This document shows, one piece after another, positions 50,690 through 58,872 of a DNA stretch of 64,000 bases (its first letter is position 1; each line of letters opens with the position of its first letter). Both the position numbers and the translations under genes were made by a program. The notes below the pieces were generated by a model. That model had not been told where the DNA came from. It was given only the letters and a program-made list of their open reading frames with translations, and did no database searches. This stretch comes from Pseudomonas sp. DTU12.3 (GTDB taxonomy: Bacteria > Pseudomonadota > Gammaproteobacteria > Pseudomonadales > Pseudomonadaceae). The stretch spans positions 3,041,501 to 3,105,500 of the forward strand of contig NZ_CP027218.1 of NCBI RefSeq assembly GCF_004124275.1, written 5' to 3'.

Positions 50690-52084
50690 ATGACCATGGA
50701 TCTGACACGGCGTCAGTTGTTGCAACGGGCAAGTATCGTCGGCGCATTCAGCGCGTTGGCGAGCAATCCGGCATTGGGCCAATTGATGCGCGCGCCACGG
50801 CTGATCCCATGGCGCAACTGGTCGGGCGCACAGAGTTGCCTGCCAGCGGCGCGGTTGGCACCGAAGAATCTCGATGAACTGACAACTGTGGTAAGGCAGG
50901 CACAAGGCAAGATCCGCCCGGTCGGTTCGGCGCATTCCTTCAGCGCACTGGTGCCTACCGACGGCACGCTGTTGTCGCTGAGCTACTTCAACGGTCTGCT
51001 CGACCACGACGCGAAAACCCTGCAAGCCGAATTCGCCGCCGGCACACCGATGTCACGCATGGGCACGCCGTTGAAAGACATCGGCCAGGCCCTGCAAAAC
51101 ATGGCCGACATCGATTACCAGACCCTCGCCGGGGCGATCTCGACGTCCACTCACGGCACCGGTAAAACCTTCCAGTCCTACTCGGCGCATGTCTGCGGCA
51201 TGCAACTGGTGACCGCCAGTGGCGAGGTGCTCGACTGCGACAGTCAGCGCCATGCGGACGTGTTCAACGCTGCTCGCGTATCCCTCGGCGCCCTTGGCGT
51301 GGCGACGAAAATCCGCCTGCAAAATCGCCCGGCCTATCGCCTGCGCGAGCGTCAATGGATCGCCAAGACTGAGGAATTGCTCGAAGACATCGACAAGAAC
51401 ACCGCTGAAAACCAGCACTGGGAAATGCTCGTCGTCACCCATTCCGACTACGCCTTGTCCATAGCCCTCAACGAAACCGACGACCCGGCGACGCCGCCAA
51501 TCCCGCCCGAAGAGGAGGGCGGCAACGAGTTCGTCACCCTCATCGAAAAGATCGACAAGTACGGCAGCGACTTCCCCGAGCTGCGCCGCACGATGCTCAA
51601 CAGCCTGCGGCATCTGGCGAGTTTCGATGACCGCGTCGGCGACTCGTTCGACATCTACGCCAACGTGCGCACCGTGCGCTTCAACGAGATGGAATATTCA
51701 GTGCCGGCCCAACACGGCCCGGCCTGCCTGCGCGAGATTCTCAAGCTGATTCAGGACAAGGACCTGCGCACCTGGTTTCCCATCGAGTACCGCTACGTCA
51801 AAGCCGATGACATTCCATTGAGCATGTTCGAGGGCCGCGACAGCTGTTCGATCTCGGTGCACCAGCATTACCAGATGGATCATCACAACTTCTTTGCCGC
51901 CGTCGAGCCGATCTTCTGGAAGTACAACGGCCGGCCGCACTGGGGCAAGTTGCACACACTCAACGCGAAGAATCTGCAGCCGCTGTATCCGCGCTGGCGC
52001 GAGTTTGTCGAGGTGCGCCAGGCGCTTGATCCGAGCGGGCGCTTTCTCAATGCGCATCTGTCGTCGATTCTGGGGGTGAGCTGA
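50690..52084 (+). CDS. Tat-exported FAD-linked sugar-1,4-lactone oxidase
   Basis: The 464-residue protein begins with a Tat signal (DLTRRQLLQRASIVGAFSAL) and then a VAO-type FAD domain with IRPVGSAHSFSALVPTDGTL, GTPMSRMGTPLKDIGQALQN and SSTHGTG-like ISTSTHGTGK. The ALO C-terminal domain ends with RPHWGKLHTL, the HWGK motif of D-arabinono-1,4-lactone oxidase-type enzymes. It would oxidise a sugar lactone or sugar alcohol in the periplasm. The ATG at 50690 is used (MTMDLTRR); 50696 is an alternative. The cytochrome gene upstream and the Tat PLP enzyme gene downstream overlap or abut it, so the three act as a unit. Confidence 0.85.
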   Translation: MTMDLTRRQLLQRASIVGAFSALASNPALGQLMRAPRLIPWRNWSGAQSCLPAARLAPKNLDELTTVVRQAQGKIRPVGSAHSFSALVPTDGTLLSLSYFNGLLDHDAKTLQAEFAAGTPMSRMGTPLKDIGQALQNMADIDYQTLAGAISTSTHGTGKTFQSYSAHVCGMQLVTASGEVLDCDSQRHADVFNAARVSLGALGVATKIRLQNRPAYRLRERQWIAKTEELLEDIDKNTAENQHWEMLVVTHSDYALSIALNETDDPATPPIPPEEEGGNEFVTLIEKIDKYGSDFPELRRTMLNSLRHLASFDDRVGDSFDIYANVRTVRFNEMEYSVPAQHGPACLREILKLIQDKDLRTWFPIEYRYVKADDIPLSMFEGRDSCSISVHQHYQMDHHNFFAAVEPIFWKYNGRPHWGKLHTLNAKNLQPLYPRWREFVEVRQALDPSGRFLNAHLSSILGVS

Positions 52085-53367
52085 TGGCGGTCAATCGACG
52101 TAATTTCCTCCTCGGTACATTGGGTGCAGGCGTGTTGCTGGTGGGTGTCGGGGCGTGGCTGCGGCCGGGTGATCGTGGCGGGCCGTATACCGAGTATTTC
52201 CGTGCTTTGAACAAGGAGCTGAAGGACAAAGGCCCAATGCGCCCGGTGCTGTTGATCGATCTGGATCGTCTCGATCACAACATCGATGTGGTGATGCAGT
52301 CGGTCAAACGCGGCGGCAAGCAACTGCGTCTGGTGGAAAAGTCGCTGCCGTCACCGGGACTGTTGAGCTACATCGCGCAACGTGCCGGGACGCAAAAATT
52401 GATGTCGTTCCATCAGCCGTTTCTCAATCACGATGCTGTCACGTTCCCCCAGTCCGACATTCTGCTCGGCAAGCCGTTGCCGGTGCGTTCGGCAGAGCTG
52501 TTTTATCAATCCCACAAAGGCCCGTTCGATCCCGCGAAGCAACTGCAATGGTTGCTCGACGGCCCCGAACGTTTGCAGCAATACCTGCAACTCGCGCAGG
52601 GCTTGGGTACGCGGATGCGCGTCAACATCGAACTGGATGTCGGCCTGCATCGCGGCGGCGTCAGTGATTTGAATGTGCTGGGGCAGATGCTCACGCTGAT
52701 CAGCGCCAATTCGCAGCATCTGGAGTTTGCCGGGTTCATGGGCTACGACCCGTTCGTGGGCATGGGCGTGCCGGGGATTCTCGGTTCGCCTGAAGAACTG
52801 TTCGCCAAGGTCATGCTGATTTATCAGCGTTGCGTGGATTTTACCCGGCAGCAGTTTCCGGGCCTGTGGCACGACGGCTTGTGCCTGAACACCGCCGGCA
52901 GCCCGAGTTACCGCATTCATGAAAATGAAAAGCTCAGCACCGAGGTGTCGGTGGGGACGGCGATGCTCAAGCCGACGCACTATGATTTGCCGTCGCTGGT
53001 CGAGCACGAACCGGCGGTTTACATCGCCACGCCAGTGCTGAAAAGCACCGGTGCGGTGAACATCCCGGCGCTGGATGACAAGTCGAAGCTGTTCTCCTGG
53101 TGGGACGCCAACCAGCGCCAGACCTTTTTCATCTACGGCGGCAACTGGATGGCCGAGTTCGAATCGCCGTCCGGTTTGCAGAGCAATAGCGTGTATGGCC
53201 GCAGCTCCAATCAGGAGATGGTCAACGGCTCGAATGCCGTGGGCCTGACCGTTGAGGATCAAGTGTTCCTGCGCCCTACCCAGACCGAAGCGGTGTTGTT
53301 GCAATTCGGTGATCTGCTGGCGGTGCGCGGCGGCAAGATCGTCGACACCTGGCCGGTCTATTCCTGA
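52084..53367 (+). CDS. Tat-exported PLP enzyme of the D-threonine aldolase/DSD1 type
   Basis: The 427-residue protein begins MAVNRRNFLLGTLGAGVLLV, a Tat signal or signal anchor. It is followed by an alanine racemase-like PLP barrel with LLIDLDRLDHNIDVVMQ and the likely PLP lysine K86 in RLVEKSLPSP. A region MRVNIELDVGLHRGGV holds the substrate. The C-terminal strand region EVSVGTAMLKPTHYD and the end LRPTQTEAVLLQFGD match DSD1-like D-amino acid lyases. A PLP enzyme outside the cytoplasm is unusual. It shares one base with the oxidase stop. A REP doublet starts seven bases after its stop. Confidence 0.8.
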   Translation: MAVNRRNFLLGTLGAGVLLVGVGAWLRPGDRGGPYTEYFRALNKELKDKGPMRPVLLIDLDRLDHNIDVVMQSVKRGGKQLRLVEKSLPSPGLLSYIAQRAGTQKLMSFHQPFLNHDAVTFPQSDILLGKPLPVRSAELFYQSHKGPFDPAKQLQWLLDGPERLQQYLQLAQGLGTRMRVNIELDVGLHRGGVSDLNVLGQMLTLISANSQHLEFAGFMGYDPFVGMGVPGILGSPEELFAKVMLIYQRCVDFTRQQFPGLWHDGLCLNTAGSPSYRIHENEKLSTEVSVGTAMLKPTHYDLPSLVEHEPAVYIATPVLKSTGAVNIPALDDKSKLFSWWDANQRQTFFIYGGNWMAEFESPSGLQSNSVYGRSSNQEMVNGSNAVGLTVEDQVFLRPTQTEAVLLQFGDLLAVRGGKIVDTWPVYS

Positions 53368-53373
53368 AAACCC

Positions 53374-53461
53374 AGATCAAAAGATCGCAGCCTGCGGCAG
53401 CTCCTACATCGAAATGCGATCCCATGTAGGAGCTGCCGCAGGCTGCGATCTTTTGATCTTG
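53374..53461. repeat. Paired inverted REP-type repeat, family D
   Basis: A long near-perfect palindrome with arms GATCAAAAGATCGCAGCCTG... and its reverse complement, separated by about 14 bases, starts seven bases after the PLP enzyme stop. It probably also ends that transcript. Confidence 0.9.
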
Positions 53462-53475
53462 ATCCCCATCCAGTA

Positions 53476-53493
53476 ATGAAGCTTTTATGACAA
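53476..53493 (-). promoter_or_regulatory. Pho-box-like site upstream of the pdt-like operon
   Basis: Read on the minus strand, TTGTCAT-AAAA-GCTTCAT resembles the PhoB box CTGTCAT-N4-CTGTCAT, with six of seven and four of seven matches. It lies 105 bases before the first gene of the operon that resembles the phosphate-controlled pdt locus. The second half is weak and the site is inverted, so this is a candidate only. Confidence 0.3.
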
Positions 53494-53597
53494 AAGTTCG
53501 GTAGCACATCGCCGGTCCGGTCATGCCTATGTAACGCGCTTGAGGGGCCCAACGGGGCGCTTTTCACAAGCCGAGGCGGGACGCCGGGAGTGAGGCA

Positions 53598-54209
53598 ATG
53601 GGGACTATGGAACGCTACTCGAAAGTGGGCATGCAGGAACTCGATCAACGCCTGTCGAAGATCGTCGAAGCCGCGCGCAAGAAGCCGGTTTCGGTGTATC
53701 GCTACGGCGCGCCGTGGGTCTGGATCGTCTCGCAGGATGATTGGCAGGGCGCCTTGAAAGAGGTTTCCAGCTACATTCCGCCAGGCCATTCGCTGGTGCT
53801 GCTGCGCCCGCAGATCGACGATTTGCTCGACGCGCACAAAGGCCTCATGCATGACCTCAATGCCGAGCCCGGCATGCTCATTCCCGCGCAAACGGTCATG
53901 CACATCCTGCTCCTGCAACTGCTGTATTCGGTGCCCAGCGAACAGCAGCTTTACGAACAGCTCAACTACAACCTGCTGTTCCGCTGGTTCGTCGGCCTCG
54001 GTCTGAACCAGAAAGTCTGGAGCTTCAACGTCCTCAGTCGCGACATCGCCACGCTGCTCAACAACCCGCGTGCGGTGCTGCTCATTCAAAAAATCATCGG
54101 CGAAGTGTTTTGCGGCGCGTTGCTGCAAATGCCCGAGTTCTCGCTGAACTTCGCGCTCTTGCACACGTGGCTGGGCAAGCACGCCTGTGCCTCGACAGCC
54201 AGCAATTGA
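53598..54209 (+). CDS. phdA: PhdA-like protein: Phd/YefM-type antitoxin domain fused to a transposase N-terminal domain
   Basis: The 203-residue protein joins two unrelated parts. Residues 4-60 (MERYSKVGMQELDQRLSKIV then PVSVYRYGAPWVWIVSQDDW) fold like a Phd/YefM antitoxin. Residues 80-190 resemble the DUF772 N-terminal domain of IS5-type transposases (LLLQLLYSVPSEQQLYEQLN, then FRWFVGLGLNQKVWS). The catalytic DDE domain is absent. A protein of this description, PhdA (prevent-host-death A, PA0691), stands at the same place in the P. aeruginosa pdt operon and has been linked to biofilm lysis and DNA release. No toxin gene lies beside it. GGGAGTGAGG precedes the ATG at 53598. Confidence 0.82.
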   Translation: MGTMERYSKVGMQELDQRLSKIVEAARKKPVSVYRYGAPWVWIVSQDDWQGALKEVSSYIPPGHSLVLLRPQIDDLLDAHKGLMHDLNAEPGMLIPAQTVMHILLLQLLYSVPSEQQLYEQLNYNLLFRWFVGLGLNQKVWSFNVLSRDIATLLNNPRAVLLIQKIIGEVFCGALLQMPEFSLNFALLHTWLGKHACASTASN

Positions 54210-54265
54210 CGCCATACACGCGGCGTTCGAAACGCCAACAGGTCATCGCGAATTCAGGGGGTAGT

Positions 54266-55864
54266 GTGGAACCGATTTTCAAGTCACGGCTGGCGCTGTG
54301 GGGCTGGCTGCTGGTGACGGCGGGCGCGCAGCCGGCGTTGGCCGAAGAGGGCGCCGAGCAAGCGGCAGCTCAGCGTCTGGTCGATGTCAACGAATACTTC
54401 GTGCGCGGCAACACCGTGCTCGATGCGCGTGCCATTGAAGAAGCGGTGTACCCGTTCCTCGGCCCGCAGAAAGCCCTCACGGATATCGAAGGCGCGCGCG
54501 ACGCGTTGCAAAAAGTTTATCAAGAGCGCGGCTATCAATCGGTGTTCGTCGAGTTGCCCGAGCAAGCGGTTGCCGACGGCATCGTCTACCTGCAAGTCAG
54601 CGAAACCAAGGTCGGCCGGGTGCGAGTGGTGGGTGCCAAACACTATTCGCCGCTGGACATCCGCGACAACGTTCCGGCACTGAAAGAAGGCGAGGTGCCG
54701 GACTTTGCCAAGGTCCAGGTTGAACTGGCGCAGCTCAATAAAACCCCGGGCCGTCAGGTGATGCCGCTAGTGCGCGAAGGTCAGCGCCCCGGCACCATGG
54801 ACGTGGATTTGCAGGTCGAAGACCAGAACCCGTGGACCGCCAGCGTCGGCCTCAATAACGATTACAGCGCCGACACGGAAAAGCTGCGCACCGTCACCAG
54901 CCTCGGCTACAACAACCTTTGGCAGCTCGGCCACAGCGTCAACCTGACGTTCTTCACCGCGCCGCAGGACACCGACAACGCCAAGGTCTGGTCGGGTTCC
55001 TACACCGCGCCGCTGACCGATCGCTGGAGTGTGCAGTTCTCCGGTTACCAGTCCGACAGCAACGTCGCCACCATCGGCGGCAGCAACGTGCTCGGCAAGG
55101 GCCACTCCTATGGCCTCTCGGCGATTTATACGTTGCCCTCCAGCGGCAACTGGTCGAACTCGCTGTCGGCCGGCATCGACTTCAAGGACTTCGACGAACG
55201 CCTGACCCTGTCCGGCGAGAGCGACAAAGTCCCGCTGCAATACGCACCGTTCACCTTCGCCTACAACGGCTATCGCTACACCGAAAAGAGCCAGCTCGGC
55301 CTCGGCCTGAGCCTGGTCGCCGCCACCCGCAGCATCTTCGGCTACGGCAGTTCCGACGAAGACTTCGACTACAAACGCTACCGCGCCAAGCCGAGTTTTG
55401 CCGTGGTCAAGGGCGACAGCAATTACACCTGGACCTTCGACAGCGACTGGCAGAGCGCAAGCAAAGCCGCGTTCCAGTTGGCGTCGGGGCCACTGGTTTC
55501 CAACGAACAATTCTCTGCCGGCGGCGCCACCTCGGTGCGCGGCTACCTGGCTGCCGAACGCACCGGTGATGACGGCGTGTTGCTCAGCCAGGAAGTACGC
55601 ACGCCATCGCTGGCCAAGTACGCCGGCACGTGGATGCAGGACTGGCGCTTCTACGCCTTTGCCGAGGGCGCGCAGTTGTATCTGCGCGACGAACTGCCGG
55701 ATCAGGACGCCAGTTATGCCTTGGCCAGCGTCGGCCTCGGCACCCGCGCCAGCCTGAGCAAATGGCTGTCCGGCAGCCTCGACTGGGGCTACCCGCTACT
55801 CGAAGGGCCGAACACCTCGAAACAGGAATCGCGCCTGCACTTCAACCTTCAAGCCACTTTCTGA
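54266..55864 (+). CDS. pdtB: TpsB outer-membrane transporter of two-partner secretion (PdtB-like)
   Basis: The 532-residue protein starts with GTG at 54266 behind AGGGGGTA, with a signal peptide cut after PALA. It has a POTRA region (about residues 40-190, with YFVRGNTVLDARAIEEAVYP and GYQSVFVELPEQAVADGIVY) and a FhaC-type 16-strand barrel ending in a conserved VRGY motif (TSVRGYLAAE) and the final aromatic residue F. It should export one large TpsA protein across the outer membrane. No tpsA gene lies beside it in the window, unlike in the P. aeruginosa pdt locus. Confidence 0.9.
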   Translation: MEPIFKSRLALWGWLLVTAGAQPALAEEGAEQAAAQRLVDVNEYFVRGNTVLDARAIEEAVYPFLGPQKALTDIEGARDALQKVYQERGYQSVFVELPEQAVADGIVYLQVSETKVGRVRVVGAKHYSPLDIRDNVPALKEGEVPDFAKVQVELAQLNKTPGRQVMPLVREGQRPGTMDVDLQVEDQNPWTASVGLNNDYSADTEKLRTVTSLGYNNLWQLGHSVNLTFFTAPQDTDNAKVWSGSYTAPLTDRWSVQFSGYQSDSNVATIGGSNVLGKGHSYGLSAIYTLPSSGNWSNSLSAGIDFKDFDERLTLSGESDKVPLQYAPFTFAYNGYRYTEKSQLGLGLSLVAATRSIFGYGSSDEDFDYKRYRAKPSFAVVKGDSNYTWTFDSDWQSASKAAFQLASGPLVSNEQFSAGGATSVRGYLAAERTGDDGVLLSQEVRTPSLAKYAGTWMQDWRFYAFAEGAQLYLRDELPDQDASYALASVGLGTRASLSKWLSGSLDWGYPLLEGPNTSKQESRLHFNLQATF

Positions 55865-55878
55865 CAAGGAGCACGTTC

Positions 55879-57675
55879 ATGCAGCGCCTCTTCCTTTCGT
55901 TGTTGATCTGCCTGGGCTTCGTGCTCCCGGCCACGGCTCAGGCCTGGTGGCAGGACGACTGGCACTACCGCAAACAGATTGCCGTCGACACCACGCCACA
56001 AGGCGCGGCGATCAATCAGGCCCTCGGCCGCACCGCGCTGCTGGTGCGCCTGCACACCGGCAACTTCACCTTTGACGGGGTGAAGGAGGACGGTTCGGAT
56101 CTGCGCTTTGTCGCCGCCGATGACAAGACCGTGCTCAATCATCAGATCGAAAGCTTCGACGCGCTGATGGGCATGGCGCTGATCTGGGTCGATGTGCCGA
56201 ATGTCGAGGGCGGTCAGCGCCAGGACATCTGGATGTATTACGGCAATCAAAAGGCCCCGGCGACCGGTAACGGCCAACTGACCTTCGACCCGAATTACAC
56301 CGCGCTGTATCACTTCGAGGGCGCCACCGGCACCCCGGCCAAAGACACCACCGCCTACGGCAACACCGCGCAAAGTGCGACCGGCGCGGCGATTGACGGT
56401 GTAGTAGGGCGCGCCTTGCAGTTCAGCGGCCAGCCGTTGTTGCTGCCAGCCAGTCCTTCGTTGCAGCACAACGCCGGCAGTGCGTTCACCTTCAGTGCCT
56501 GGTTGCGTCTGGACCAGGCCAATGGCGAGCAACTGATTCTCGCCCGTCGTGAAGGCGCCACCAGCCTGCTGATCGGTGCCAACCAAGGCGTGCCGTTTGT
56601 GGAGATCGATGGCCAACGCGCCGTCGCCACGCAAGCGCTGAATCCGGGCCAATGGCAACACGTCGCACTGACCGCTGAAGGCGCGAAAGTCACCCTTTAC
56701 ATCAATGGCCGTGAAGGCGCGACTCTCGCTCAGGCGATGCCGGCTTTCAACTCGGTGATGGCCATCGGCGCCGACCTGCACGAAGGTCCATTCCAGCCGT
56801 TCGTAGGCGCCATCGATGAACTGCGCCTGTCGAAAGTCGCCCGTCCGGCGCCGCTGTTGCTGGCCGACGCGACCTCGCAGGGCGCCGAGTCGAAGCTGGT
56901 GGCTTACGGTGTCGATGAAGAACAGTCCGGGTTCGGTTTCGGCAGCCTCGGCTTCCTGCTCAACGCCGTGCCGATCGACGCCTGGGTGATCATCGCCGTG
57001 CTGGTGCTGATGATGTTTCAGTCGTGGATCATCATGCTGCGCAAGAACCGCACCCTCAGCCGCGTGTCTGCCGCCAACGAAGACTTCCGCGTGCAGTTCG
57101 CCAAGGTCGGCACGCGTCTGGAGATGTTCGCCGACGACGCGCAACTCGCCCAGCGCCTGCAGCATTCGTCGCTGTGGCGCCTGTATCTGGTGGCGGTCAA
57201 AGAGATTCGCACCCGGCGTGAGCAGGGCGCCGATACCTCGTCGGTTTCCGCAGCGACTATCGAAGCGATCCGCTGCTCGATGGACGGCGTGCGCACCCGC
57301 GAAAACCAGCAGCTCAGCTCGAAGCTCTCGACCCTGTCCAACGCCATCGCCGGCGGCCCATACATCGGCCTGCTCGGCACCGTGTTGGGGATCATGGTGG
57401 TGTTCCTCGGTACCGCGATGGCCGGCGACGTCAACATCAATGCCATCGCACCCGGTATGGCCGCCGCTTTGCTCGCTACCGCCATGGGTCTGTTCGTCGC
57501 GATCCCGGCGCTGTTTGGCTACAACCGCCTGATCACCCGCAACAAGGAAGTCAGCGCCGACATGCGCGTGTTCGTCGACGAGTTCATCACCCGTCTGGCG
57601 GAGATGCACGGCGAGAGCCAGTTCAGTGAGGCGTCGCATCGCGGCCATCACGCCAACCACTCCGTACCGGCCTGA
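55879..57675 (+). CDS. exbB: DUF2341-LamG-ExbB fusion protein of the pdt-like operon
   Basis: The 598-residue protein starts MQRLFLSLLICLGFVLPATA, a Sec signal. DUF2341 (about residues 25-130, with WWQDDWHYRKQIAVDTTPQG) and a LamG/concanavalin fold (150-325, with FTFSAWLRLDQANGEQLILA) face the periplasm. A membrane segment at about 357-380 follows, and then the ExbB/TolQ/MotA domain with YIGLLGTVLGIMVVFLGTAM and MAAALLATAMGLFVAIPALF. ExbB with ExbD powers TonB; here the pump carries a carbohydrate-binding-like head. AAGGAG precedes the ATG at 55879. It ends 11 bases before exbD. Confidence 0.88.
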   Translation: MQRLFLSLLICLGFVLPATAQAWWQDDWHYRKQIAVDTTPQGAAINQALGRTALLVRLHTGNFTFDGVKEDGSDLRFVAADDKTVLNHQIESFDALMGMALIWVDVPNVEGGQRQDIWMYYGNQKAPATGNGQLTFDPNYTALYHFEGATGTPAKDTTAYGNTAQSATGAAIDGVVGRALQFSGQPLLLPASPSLQHNAGSAFTFSAWLRLDQANGEQLILARREGATSLLIGANQGVPFVEIDGQRAVATQALNPGQWQHVALTAEGAKVTLYINGREGATLAQAMPAFNSVMAIGADLHEGPFQPFVGAIDELRLSKVARPAPLLLADATSQGAESKLVAYGVDEEQSGFGFGSLGFLLNAVPIDAWVIIAVLVLMMFQSWIIMLRKNRTLSRVSAANEDFRVQFAKVGTRLEMFADDAQLAQRLQHSSLWRLYLVAVKEIRTRREQGADTSSVSAATIEAIRCSMDGVRTRENQQLSSKLSTLSNAIAGGPYIGLLGTVLGIMVVFLGTAMAGDVNINAIAPGMAAALLATAMGLFVAIPALFGYNRLITRNKEVSADMRVFVDEFITRLAEMHGESQFSEASHRGHHANHSVPA

Positions 57676-57686
57676 GGAGCATTGAC

Positions 57687-58112
57687 ATGGCGTCTGTAAA
57701 TGCCTCCAACGACGATGACGAAGATGCAGCGGTGGACAGCATCAACATCACCCCGCTGGTCGACGTGCTGATGGTGGTGCTGGTGATGTTCATCCTCACC
57801 GCGACCGCGCAGGTCTCCGGGATCCAGATCAACCTGCCCAAGGCCAGCGCCGCCGTATCGCTGTCGGAAGCCAAGACCAAGGCGATCTCGGTCAACGATG
57901 GCGGCCAGGTGTTCCTCGACGCTTATCCGGTGACCCTGGCCGAGCTGGAAGAACGCCTGCGCATCGAGAAGGCGCAGAGTCCGGACTTCCCGGTGATCGT
58001 GCGCGGCGACGCGACGGTGCAATACCAGAAAGTCATCGAAGTGCTGGATCTGTTGCGCCGGCTCGAACTGTCCCAGGTCGGTCTCGTCACCGGCAAACCG
58101 AGTCAGGGCTGA
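57687..58112 (+). CDS. exbD: ExbD-type biopolymer transport protein
   Basis: The 141-residue protein has one membrane segment (about residues 25-47) with the key aspartate in ITPLVDVLMVVLVMF, followed by the periplasmic ExbD domain with VTLAELEERLRIEKAQ. It forms the motor complex with the ExbB fusion upstream and drives the TonB-like protein downstream. TGAGGAGCATTGAC gives a good RBS. Confidence 0.92.
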   Translation: MASVNASNDDDEDAAVDSINITPLVDVLMVVLVMFILTATAQVSGIQINLPKASAAVSLSEAKTKAISVNDGGQVFLDAYPVTLAELEERLRIEKAQSPDFPVIVRGDATVQYQKVIEVLDLLRRLELSQVGLVTGKPSQG

Positions 58113-58115
58113 GTC

Positions 58116-58820
58116 ATGACCGCACAACTCCCGATCGAGCCGCTGCCGGTGAAAAAGCCCGCGCTGCGTTATGCCAAGTGGGGCGCCGGATTACTGATCG
58201 GCGCGCTCGCCGCGTGGTTTCTGTGGCAGTGGGCCAATGACATGAGCGGCATCCGCCGCGAAGCGCCAAAGGTGCCGACGATCATTCCGTTGCCGCCACC
58301 GCCACCTCCGCCGCCGGAGAAACCGCCGGAGCCTGAGACCCCGGTGGAAGAAAAAGTCGTCGAACCGGAGCCAACGCCGGAGCCGCAAGAGGTCAAGCCC
58401 GAGGAAGAAGCACCGCCATCACCGGCGGACGATCTGGCCAACCCGATGCAAATGGACGGTGACGCGCAATCCGGCAGCGACGCTTTCAACATCGGCGCGG
58501 GTAAGGGCGGCGGCATGGCTGGCACTGGCGGCGGGCGTTTGGGCACGGGGACGTATAGCCAGTTTCTGGCGTTCACCTTCCAGCGCTTGCTGCGTGAGAA
58601 CCCTGAGCTGCGCAACCTCGCGTTCTCGTTGCAGGCCGATGTCTGGCTGAGCAGCGTCGGCGAAATCACCCGGGTCGAGCTGATCAAGTCCAGCGGCAAC
58701 CCCGACATCGATACGCAAGTGTTGGCCGCGCTGCGCGGTGCGCCGGCCCTCAGCGAACGGCCTCCGGCCTCTATCACTTTGCCTGTGCGCCTGTCCCTGC
58801 AAGGGCGGCGTCCGGGTTAA
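58116..58820 (+). CDS. TonB-family energy transducer
   Basis: The 234-residue protein has an N-terminal anchor (about residues 20-40), a proline/glutamate-rich stretch (58-105, PPPPPPPPEKPPEPETP) and a TonB C-terminal domain (165-232, with LQADVWLSSVGEITRVELIK and PALSERPPASITLPVRLSLQ). It should carry energy from the ExbB-ExbD motor to an outer-membrane partner, here probably the TpsB transporter or the porin. It follows exbD by three bases. Confidence 0.9.
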   Translation: MTAQLPIEPLPVKKPALRYAKWGAGLLIGALAAWFLWQWANDMSGIRREAPKVPTIIPLPPPPPPPPEKPPEPETPVEEKVVEPEPTPEPQEVKPEEEAPPSPADDLANPMQMDGDAQSGSDAFNIGAGKGGGMAGTGGGRLGTGTYSQFLAFTFQRLLRENPELRNLAFSLQADVWLSSVGEITRVELIKSSGNPDIDTQVLAALRGAPALSERPPASITLPVRLSLQGRRPG

Positions 58821-58872
58821 CCGAATATTTATTGCCAAGCCTTCAAGCTTTGCCAAAAGGAGTTGTGTGCAG

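Noticed and set aside
53374..53461. CRISPR-like repeat
   Set aside because: It is a single palindromic REP doublet with copies far apart, not a regular array with spacers.
55849..57660. 603-codon open frame opposite the ExbB fusion gene
   Set aside because: It mirrors codon bias of the plus-strand gene, shows no domain and has histidine/glutamine-rich text typical of antisense frames.
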